DNA of 12,902 nt from Betaproteobacteria bacterium HGW-Betaproteobacteria-2 (GTDB taxonomy: Bacteria; Pseudomonadota; Gammaproteobacteria; Burkholderiales; Methylophilaceae), in assembly GCA_002842255.1 (NCBI GenBank), contig PHCM01000020.1, positions 1 to 12,902 of the forward strand, written 5' to 3'. The position numbers were made by a program, and so were the translations under genes. Each line of letters starts with the position of its first letter. The first letter of the stretch is position 1. A model generated the notes under the pieces. The model worked only from the letters and a program-made list of their open reading frames with translations. It searched no databases and was not told where the DNA came from. Of the stretch, positions 1 to 7,201 are shown piece by piece.

Positions 1-141
1 CGCTCCAAGGGGTTGAAGGTGATGGAGGGCGAGGTTTTGAAAAGCAACACCAGCATGCTGAAGCTGATGCAGCGACTGAATTTCAGCATAGAAGCCAGCC
101 CGGACGATGACAGCGTCAAAAAAGTGCGCAAGGTGCTGTAA
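1..141 (+). CDS. C-terminal end of a GNAT acetyltransferase, probably Pat/YfiQ-type (partial)
   Basis: The frame is open from the first base of the window and ends at TAA 139-141, giving the last 46 residues of a protein that starts outside the window. The visible end contains GLKVMEGEVLKSN, then ML.LM..L.F.I and P.DD..V, ending KVL. That is the acetyl-CoA-binding end of a GNAT fold (the GEVL..N..ML.L...LGF pattern). It resembles the C-terminus of the large protein lysine acetyltransferases Pat/YfiQ, which join an NDP-forming acyl-CoA synthetase-like part to a GNAT domain. The length of the missing part cannot be seen, so a stand-alone GNAT enzyme is the alternative. The deacetylase two bases downstream favours a role in reversible protein acetylation. 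The GNAT call is fairly safe; the Pat assignment is inference. Confidence 0.6.
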   Translation, partial: RSKGLKVMEGEVLKSNTSMLKLMQRLNFSIEASPDDDSVKKVRKVL

Positions 142-143
142 CC

Positions 144-1067
144 ATGCATACCGCTTACATCACCCATCCGGCTTGCCTGGGACACGACATGGGCGAGATC
201 TTTCCCGAGGAAGCCGCCCGCATTCATGCGATTCACGATCAACTGATTGCCTCCGGTTTGCTGGATCTGTTGCTGCCTTTTGAGGCCGCGCCGGCGAGCA
301 AGGAGCAGCTGATGCTGGTGCATGCGCCCGAGTACGTCGAGCGGGTGTTCGCGCTATCGCCCGAATCGGGTTTTGTCGAGCTGGACGGCGATACACGCAT
401 GAATCCGCACAGTCTGCAGGCGGCACTGCATGCAGCTGGCGCCGTTATCATGGCAGTCGATCTGGTGATGTCCGGTCAGGTGCAGAATGCGTTCTGCAAT
501 ATCCGCCCGCCCGGCCATCATGCCGGCCGCGCCAGTGCTTCAGGCTTCTGCCTGTTCAATAATGTCGCGATTGGCGCCGCCCACGCCTTGCGGCATCATG
601 GCTTGCAGCGGGTGGCCATCGCCGATTTCGATGTGCATCACGGCAACGGCACTGAAGAACTCTTTCATGATGATCCGCGCGTGATGCTGTGCTCCACTTT
701 CCGCCATCCCTATTATCCGTATAGCGGCGCTGGCAGCAGCAATGATCACATCATCAACGTGTCGTTGGCGGCGGGTTGCAAGGGTGCTGAATTCCGTGCT
801 GCTGTTAGTGAGCACTGGCTACCGGCACTGGAGTGCTTCCAGCCGCAATTCATTCTGATCTCTGCCGGCTTTGATGCGCACAGGGAGGATGACATGGGCG
901 GACTGGCCTTGCAGGAGGCGGACTATTACTGGGTGACCGAAGCGCTGAAAGATGTGGCGAGCCGGCATGCCGGTGGCCGCATCGTTTCCGCACTGGAGGG
1001 CGGTTACGCACTGAGTGCGCTGGGGCGCAGTGTCATGACACATATCAAGAGTCTGGCCGATCTGTAA
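144..1067 (+). CDS. Histone deacetylase family protein (AcuC/HDAC-like zinc deacetylase)
   Basis: A 307-residue, full-length bacterial HDAC-fold enzyme expected to remove acetyl groups from lysines or small acetylated amines in the cytoplasm. The active-site blocks are present in order: RPPGHHA at 121-127 with the His pair H125/H126; GFCLFNN at 134-140; DFDVHHGNGT at 161-170 with predicted zinc ligands D163 and H165; SAGFDAH at 240-246 with third ligand D244; and EGGY at 285-288 with transition-state Tyr Y288. All catalytic positions look intact. The ATG lies two bases after the preceding acetyltransferase stop, so the two are probably co-translated, and the pairing suggests the deacetylase reverses the acetyltransferase. 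The family also contains acetylpolyamine amidohydrolases and acetoin-utilisation proteins, so the substrate is not settled by sequence. No signal peptide is seen. Confidence 0.93.
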   Translation: MHTAYITHPACLGHDMGEIFPEEAARIHAIHDQLIASGLLDLLLPFEAAPASKEQLMLVHAPEYVERVFALSPESGFVELDGDTRMNPHSLQAALHAAGAVIMAVDLVMSGQVQNAFCNIRPPGHHAGRASASGFCLFNNVAIGAAHALRHHGLQRVAIADFDVHHGNGTEELFHDDPRVMLCSTFRHPYYPYSGAGSSNDHIINVSLAAGCKGAEFRAAVSEHWLPALECFQPQFILISAGFDAHREDDMGGLALQEADYYWVTEALKDVASRHAGGRIVSALEGGYALSALGRSVMTHIKSLADL

Positions 1068-1079
1068 ATCAGGGCGGCG

Positions 1080-1127
1080 CAGATAAAGCAATTTTCCTGC
1101 TTCAAGTCAGCTGAAAAGGCTTATCTG
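1080..1127. repeat. Imperfect inverted repeat (hairpin) between the deacetylase and the pilus operon
   Basis: CAGATAA at 1080-1086 is matched by TTATCTG at 1121-1127. The stem extends inward by GC/GC with one bulged A. TTTTC (1092-1096) then faces GAAAA (1113-1117), and CTG (1097-1099) faces CAG (1108-1110). There is no T-run on either side, so it is not a classical intrinsic terminator. It ends one base before the -35 box of the predicted promoter, so it could be an operator or a weak transcript end for the upstream unit. Confidence 0.45.
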
Positions 1128-1128
1128 A

Positions 1129-1157
1129 TTGATGCTGCAAGCCATTACGGTTATATT
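1129..1157 (+). promoter_or_regulatory. Sigma-70-like promoter for the pilus operon
   Basis: TTGATG (1129-1134) and TATATT (1152-1157) are separated by exactly 17 bases. The -35 matches 4 of 6 consensus bases and the -10 matches 5 of 6. Transcription would start near 1164 and give a leader of about 60 bases, AT-rich in its middle, before the regulator ATG at 1223. This is the best promoter-like sequence I found by eye in the intergenic DNA. No experimental support is available. Confidence 0.5.
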
Positions 1158-1222
1158 AGGGAAAAATGCCTTACTTTCTGTTTTTAAAAATAAATCAATA
1201 ATTGTCGCGGGAAGACCCTCAG

Positions 1223-2643
<1,421 letters not shown>

Positions 2644-2644
<1 letters not shown>

Positions 2645-4053
2645 TGTATTACGCCCATTTCGGACTCAAGGAACCACCCTACAAGATCACGCCGAACACG
2701 GAATTCTTTTTCTCAGGCGGCAATCGCGGCGCCATTCTCGATGCGCTGACCTATGCCATCACCAGCGGAGAGGGCATCGTCAAGGTGGTGGGCGAAGTCG
2801 GTAGCGGCAAGACCATGCTCTGTCGCATGCTGCAAACCCTGTTGCCGGAAAAGGTGGAAAGCGTCTATCTGGCCAACCCCAGCGTGGCGCCGGAAGACGT
2901 GCTGCATGCCATCGCATTCGAATTGCAGCTGGAGCTGCCGCCCGATGCCGACCGCTTGCGTGTCATGCAGGTGCTGCATACCTATTTGCTCGACCGCTAC
3001 GCCGAAGGCCGGCAGGTGGTGATCTTCGTCGAGGAAGCGCAGGGCATGCCGCTGGCGACGCTGGAGGAAATCCGCCTGCTGTCCAATCTGGAAACCCGGC
3101 ATGACAAGTTGCTGCAGATCGTGCTTTTCGGCCAGCCGGAGCTGGACGAAAACCTCAACGAAACACAGATCCGCCAGCTGCGTGAACGCATCACGCACAG
3201 TTTCAACCTCGGTCCGCTGGTTGAGCAGGACGTGGCGGATTACCTGATTTTCCGTCTGCGTGCCGCCGGTTATTTCGGCCCGCACCTGTTCTCCAAATCC
3301 GCCATCCGCATGATCGCAAAATCATCCGAAGGTCTGGTCAGGCGCATTAATATTCTGGCTGACAAGGCTTTGCTGGCGGCGTTTTCCGAGAACGTCTATC
3401 AGGTTACGCCCAAGCATGTGAAAGCCGCCATCCGCGATAGCGAGTTCGGCGCGGAACAGCTTAACAAGGGTAGGGCGCAGAAGCTCTACATGATAGCGGC
3501 TGGTATCCTTGTTCTGGGTTTGGTGCTCGGATATCTGACGCATCTTTGGCAATCAAGGATAGCTGGGCAAGCGCCTGTCGCGTCTGTGGAGGAGGTGCAG
3601 GAATTATCACCGGTGTTAGCAGCAGAGGCTGTTGCGCAACTGGAGCCACAATCTACAGCAGGCTATGCCTCTGTAGAGGCGGTATCAGAAGAAAACACAC
3701 CGCAAACTGCCGGAGTTTCTGCCGACATACTTGAACACAGGCTGAATGTCACCAGACAATGGCTGAATCAGCAACCAGCTTCCACTGTCAGCATTCAGCT
3801 GATGGGAAGTGCCAATGACGACCAGTTGCGTAGGCAGTTGGAATCGCTCGCTGGCCAACTGGAACTTGATAACCTCTATGTTTACCGCACGCAGGTCAAC
3901 AATGCGCCTTTCCTGACAGTACTTTACGGTGGTTACGAGGATCGGCTGGCTGCGCAGGAGGCAATGCGGCAGTTGCCGGCAGGTTTGCGTTCCTATCGTC
4001 CGCAACTGCGAACGGTAGGTGGCATATTGCAGGAAACAAAGCAGCTTCAATAG
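2644..4053 (+). CDS. mshM: MshM/ExeA-like AAA ATPase with transmembrane segment and C-terminal SPOR domain
   Basis: 469 residues. It opens with the family signature YYAHFGLKEPPY. The AAA domain follows, with Walker A GEVGSGKT (50-57), a Walker B-like strand VVIFVEEAQ (125-133) and the sensor-1-region motif LFGQPEL (161-167). One transmembrane helix lies at about 281-299, then an acidic/Ala-rich linker, then a SPOR-type domain at about 380-456 (VSIQLMG, LYVYRT and VLYGGY blocks). The ATPase part would be cytoplasmic and the SPOR part periplasmic, binding peptidoglycan. ExeA/MshM relatives help secretins pass or assemble at the cell wall. The AAA-TM-SPOR layout also recalls DamX, but the neighbouring mshL and mshN favour a pilus role. 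Odd points: the usual Asp of the VIDEAQ Walker B is Glu (E130), and base usage shifts towards less GC-biased codons after about 3470. The start overlaps the regulator stop by one base. Confidence 0.85.
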
Positions 4054-4054
4054 C

Positions 4055-4084
4055 TTGGTGTTGCGGTTTAAAGCGGGTTATAGG
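4055..4084 (+). promoter_or_regulatory. Weak possible internal promoter before mshL
   Basis: TTGGTG (4055-4060) and TATAGG (4079-4084) are separated by 18 bases. They match consensus at 3/6 and 4/6 positions. A start would fall near 4091, just before the palindrome at 4095-4108. The match is modest and could be chance in a 58-base gap. Confidence 0.22.
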
Positions 4085-4094
4085 GTAAACTAGT

Positions 4095-4108
4095 CATTGA
4101 GCTCAATG
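4095..4108. promoter_or_regulatory. 14-bp perfect palindrome upstream of mshL (possible operator)
   Basis: CATTGAGCTCAATG reads identically on both strands. It ends three bases before the ATG at 4112, where the ribosome site would be expected. As DNA it could bind a dimeric regulator; as RNA it could fold into a five-bp stem with an AGCT loop that masks the weak ribosome site. Neither role is shown by the sequence alone. Confidence 0.4.
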
Positions 4109-4111
4109 TAG

Positions 4112-5968
4112 ATGGTGCGTGTGCGTATGAAAAGAACATGGTTAACATGGTTTGCGATTTCAATGTCACTGACTTTGGCCAGCTGTGCGCATCAGAGCAA
4201 GGTCGTGCCTTCAAGCGGCCATATTGATGGCGAGGCAGCACCTCAGGCCCGGCAGGGCGCTCAGGCAGCTTCCGGCGATATTCCAAGGCCGGTCAGAAGT
4301 GCCACCTATTTGCCACCCCCCACTCCTAAAGCCAAAGAACAGACCTACAGCGTGGTAGTCAACGAAGTACCAGTCAAGGAAATCCTCTTTGCGCTGGCGC
4401 GTGAAAGTAATCTCAACATCGATATCCATCCCGCCATTCAGGGCCGGGTGACGCTCAATGCGGTTGATCAGACCCTGCCGGCGATTCTGGAACGACTCTC
4501 CAAGCAGGTCGATCTTACCTACAAGGTTGAAAACAACGTATTGAGTATCACGCCTGATCATCCGGTGCTACGCACCTACAAGATTGATTATGTGAACATG
4601 TCACGCGACACCAAGGGGTTTATCGGTGCCGCAGCCGAGATTTCCAGTACCGGCCAGAGTGCGACGACAGGCTCAGGTGGTAGCAGCGTCACGACCAGCG
4701 CATCCGGCGGCGCCAACAACAGTTCGCGTACTTCCGTCACCAGCGAGTCACAGAACCGCTTCTGGGAAAATCTGGAAAAGAACGTCAAGGAACTGCTTGC
4801 GGAGACGGACAAGGAAGTCATTATCACGCGCGAAGGCAGTCCGCAGTCTGCTCAGGCTGCCACCGATAGCGTGACTGGCGCGTTGACTGCTGCAATCGCC
4901 CCAGCAAATACCACCACCACTACCCAGGACCGGGAGCAGGCGAGAGCAGAATATAAAACCCTGTTTGCGGCGACGGTGATTTCCAATCGCGAAGCGGGGG
5001 TGATTACGGTTCGTGGCACCAACAAGCAGCATGAAAAAGTACGGGAATTTATCGACAAGGTTATGAGCAGTGCCAAGCGCCAAGTGCTGATTGAGGCTAC
5101 CATTGTCGAGGTGCAGCTGAACGATGGGTATCAGGCAGGCATAGACTGGAGTCGTCTGGGCAATGCAGGCGCCAGCAGCGGTTTCACGTTAAGTCAGAGA
5201 TTGCAGCTGCCGGAAGGCTTCGCGCGCGGCGATTTACAGACGCGCGGCACAGGTACAGGCCTGATCGCCGGTTATTTCAACCCGGCCAGCTCACTGGGGA
5301 ATATCGCAGCGTCCATCAGGCTGCTCAAGGAGTTTGGTGAGACCAAGGTGCTCTCCAGTCCCAAGCTGATGGTGCTGAATAATCAGACTGCAGTTCTGAA
5401 GGTGGTCGATAACCTGGTCTATTTCACTGTGCAGTCGCAGATATCGCAGTCGGCGTCGGGTGTGTCTGGTACGAATCTGCAATCAGTGACAACAACACCT
5501 AATACGGTGCCGGTCGGTATTGTCATGAGCGTGACGCCGCAAATCAATGACACCGGCAATGTGAATATCAATGTACGTCCGACCATTTCCAGTTTGATCC
5601 GCTATGTGCCAGACCCGAATCCGCAGCTGGATTTGGCTAAAGTCGATTATCAGGGTATTCCCGAAATTCAGGTACGGGAGATGGAGTCCTTGCTACAGAT
5701 CAGTAGCGGCAATACTGCCGTGCTGGGCGGGCTCATGCAGGACGTGATCAAGAGCAATACCGACAAGGTGCCGGGGCTGTCTGATATCCCGGGTGTGGGC
5801 CGTGCTTTTACCGGCAGAAATGATTCGAACAGAAAAACCGAACTCGTCATCTTCCTGCGACCGACCGTGATTACCAATGCCAGTCTGGAAAGCGATGAGT
5901 TGCAGTCTTACAAGCAATATCTTCCAACGCTACAATTACAGCAAAGTCTCGATGAGTCTGCTTATTAA
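4112..5968 (+). CDS. mshL: MshL-type pilus secretin, predicted outer-membrane lipoprotein
   Basis: 618 residues, forming the outer-membrane channel through which the fibre exits. A lipoprotein signal ends in LASC with the lipidated Cys at residue 25. An in-frame ATG at 4127 would give a more typical 19-residue signal before that Cys; neither start has a strong ribosome site, so the true start may be 4127. An STN/N0-like domain lies at about 79-150, followed by Ser/Thr/Gly-rich stretches at 179-212 and a Thr run at 267-271. An N1/N3-like part (about 283-320) and the secretin domain (about 325-587) follow. The domain carries VLSSPKLMVLNNQ (413-425), VPVGIVMSV (466-474), and the closing signature VPGLSDIPGVGRAF (553-566) with TELVIFLRPTVI (576-587). 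MshL/PilQ are the best family matches; GspD is less likely because the protein lacks the longer run of N-domains. It overlaps the next gene by 17 bases. Confidence 0.93.
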   Translation: MVRVRMKRTWLTWFAISMSLTLASCAHQSKVVPSSGHIDGEAAPQARQGAQAASGDIPRPVRSATYLPPPTPKAKEQTYSVVVNEVPVKEILFALARESNLNIDIHPAIQGRVTLNAVDQTLPAILERLSKQVDLTYKVENNVLSITPDHPVLRTYKIDYVNMSRDTKGFIGAAAEISSTGQSATTGSGGSSVTTSASGGANNSSRTSVTSESQNRFWENLEKNVKELLAETDKEVIITREGSPQSAQAATDSVTGALTAAIAPANTTTTTQDREQARAEYKTLFAATVISNREAGVITVRGTNKQHEKVREFIDKVMSSAKRQVLIEATIVEVQLNDGYQAGIDWSRLGNAGASSGFTLSQRLQLPEGFARGDLQTRGTGTGLIAGYFNPASSLGNIAASIRLLKEFGETKVLSSPKLMVLNNQTAVLKVVDNLVYFTVQSQISQSASGVSGTNLQSVTTTPNTVPVGIVMSVTPQINDTGNVNINVRPTISSLIRYVPDPNPQLDLAKVDYQGIPEIQVREMESLLQISSGNTAVLGGLMQDVIKSNTDKVPGLSDIPGVGRAFTGRNDSNRKTELVIFLRPTVITNASLESDELQSYKQYLPTLQLQQSLDESAY

Positions 5969-7130
5969 GGCACTGCACAAGGCAGAACAGGAAAAGACCT
6001 CCGAGGAACAAACCGGCGCCTCGGCGGGGGTTGCATCCCTGGAACTGGCACCTGTCGAACCTGACCTTGAAATGGAAGCCGGGTTTGCGGATAGTGCACC
6101 GGCTGCGCGACCGGCGCGAGCAGAATCCGGCAATGCAAAACAGAAAGCCGCCGGTGTCGTTTTTGCAGCCAAATCGGGCAATTCGAGCGACGCGACAAAA
6201 GTGCTGCTGTTGGGTGGAGTCGCCTTGCTGTTGCTGGCGGCAGCTGGCTTTTATTACTATCTCGAGTCGTTCAAACAGCCGGAGCTGGTGATGCCGGCGC
6301 GCGTGGTGGAAGTCACGTCAACGCCGGACTTGCCTGAAGCACCGCCAGCGGAAGAGATTGCAGAGGCTGAAATAATGGCTGCGGGTGAATTCGCGCAGGA
6401 GACGGTTGCGGAAGAAGTGAGTGCGACTACAGAATCTGCGCCGGTTGATCAGGGGTTTTCGCTGGCTGAAGCAGCAACGGCACCGGTCTCTCGGCCTGTG
6501 GCCAGTACCCCGCCGCCGGCTCCGCAACGTGAGGTCAAGGTGACGATCAATAATCCGCCGCCGGCGATCAACCCCAATCTGGTGGCGGCCTATCAGGCTT
6601 TTCAGGCGGGTGATGACGCTGCTGCACAGGCTGCCTATCGCCGGGTGTTGCAGGCCGATGTGCGCAATACGGATGCCTTGCTAGGCATGGCGGCAATCGC
6701 CATGCGCCAGGGTCGTGGTAATGATGCGATGGGCTGGTATGGCAAGGTGCTGGAGATAGAGCCAAGAAACAGTTTTGCGCAGTCGGCGATGGCGACTTTG
6801 CTCGGGCAGGCGGATCCGGTCAGCAGCGAATCACGTATCAGGAATCTGATCGCCCTGCAGCCGGAAGCGGCTCATCTGCATGCGGCGCTCGGCAGCCTGT
6901 ATGCGGAACACAGTCAATGGTCGCAGGCGCAGCAGGCGTTCTTCGAGGCCCATCGACTGGATGCCGCCAATCCCGAACATGCGTTCAATCTGGCGATCAG
7001 TCTGGATCAGCTGGGTAAGACGGCGCTTGCCCTGCAGTATTACCGGCAGACATTGAGCTTGTTGGGGAACCGGAGCGTGGCAGCCATAGACCGCGCCGCA
7101 CTGGAGTCGCGTATCGTGCAACTTCAGTAA
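5952..7130 (+). CDS. mshN: MshN-like bitopic TPR protein
   Basis: 392 residues. I chose ATG 5952 because the protein then begins MSLLIKALHKAEQEK, the typical start of this family; an ORF start at 5877 would lie entirely inside mshL. After a short cytoplasmic region there is one transmembrane helix (about 83-104). An Ala/Glu/Pro-rich periplasmic linker (about 115-205) follows, then about four TPR-like helical pairs (about 207-370) with blocks such as AYQAFQAGDDAAAQAAYRRV and LGSLYAEHSQWSQAQQAF. MshN-type proteins sit with the MSHA secretin and are thought to help its assembly, in the way PilF/PilW pilotins use TPRs; that role here is inference from position and domains. Its first 17 bases overlap the end of mshL in another frame, so translation is probably coupled. 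Confidence 0.82.
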   Translation: MSLLIKALHKAEQEKTSEEQTGASAGVASLELAPVEPDLEMEAGFADSAPAARPARAESGNAKQKAAGVVFAAKSGNSSDATKVLLLGGVALLLLAAAGFYYYLESFKQPELVMPARVVEVTSTPDLPEAPPAEEIAEAEIMAAGEFAQETVAEEVSATTESAPVDQGFSLAEAATAPVSRPVASTPPPAPQREVKVTINNPPPAINPNLVAAYQAFQAGDDAAAQAAYRRVLQADVRNTDALLGMAAIAMRQGRGNDAMGWYGKVLEIEPRNSFAQSAMATLLGQADPVSSESRIRNLIALQPEAAHLHAALGSLYAEHSQWSQAQQAFFEAHRLDAANPEHAFNLAISLDQLGKTALALQYYRQTLSLLGNRSVAAIDRAALESRIVQLQ

Positions 7131-7159
7131 AAAATGCGGTTAATGTCGTCATCGACCGC
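7129..7159 (-). terminator. Terminator-like hairpin on the minus strand between mshN and mshE
   Basis: GCGGT (7136-7140) pairs with ACCGC (7155-7159), with an inner ATG/CAT stem (7143-7145/7150-7152) and a TCGT loop. Six A bases lie just left of it (7129-7134), so read on the minus strand the hairpin is followed by ATTTTTT, the form of an intrinsic terminator. On the plus strand no T-run follows. There is no minus-strand gene to terminate, so it may instead act as an mRNA structure in the mshN-mshE spacer. Confidence 0.35.
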
Positions 7160-7201
7160 GAAAGATTAATAAAAAGACACACAGAGGATGGTTGGATAAA
7201 C

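Noticed and set aside
1202..1222. TTG start extending the response regulator by seven residues
   Set aside because: The GGGAAG ribosome site is correctly spaced for ATG 1223, and receiver domains normally begin close to that point.
1068..1222. Sigma-54 promoter in front of the operon
   Set aside because: No GG and GC pair at the required 10-base spacing with flanking TGGCAC/TTGC likeness could be found by eye; the sigma-70-like element fits better.
2713..3285. Minus-strand ORF (190 codons) opposite the MshM-like ATPase
   Set aside because: Antisense shadow of the AAA domain with no family features or ribosome site worth naming.
4316..4321. C6 run in mshL as a phase-variation tract
   Set aside because: Six bases is too short to suggest slippage-based switching.
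4910..4924. ACC/ACT trinucleotide run in mshL
   Set aside because: It simply codes for a short Thr run in a linker; changes in copy number would stay in frame.
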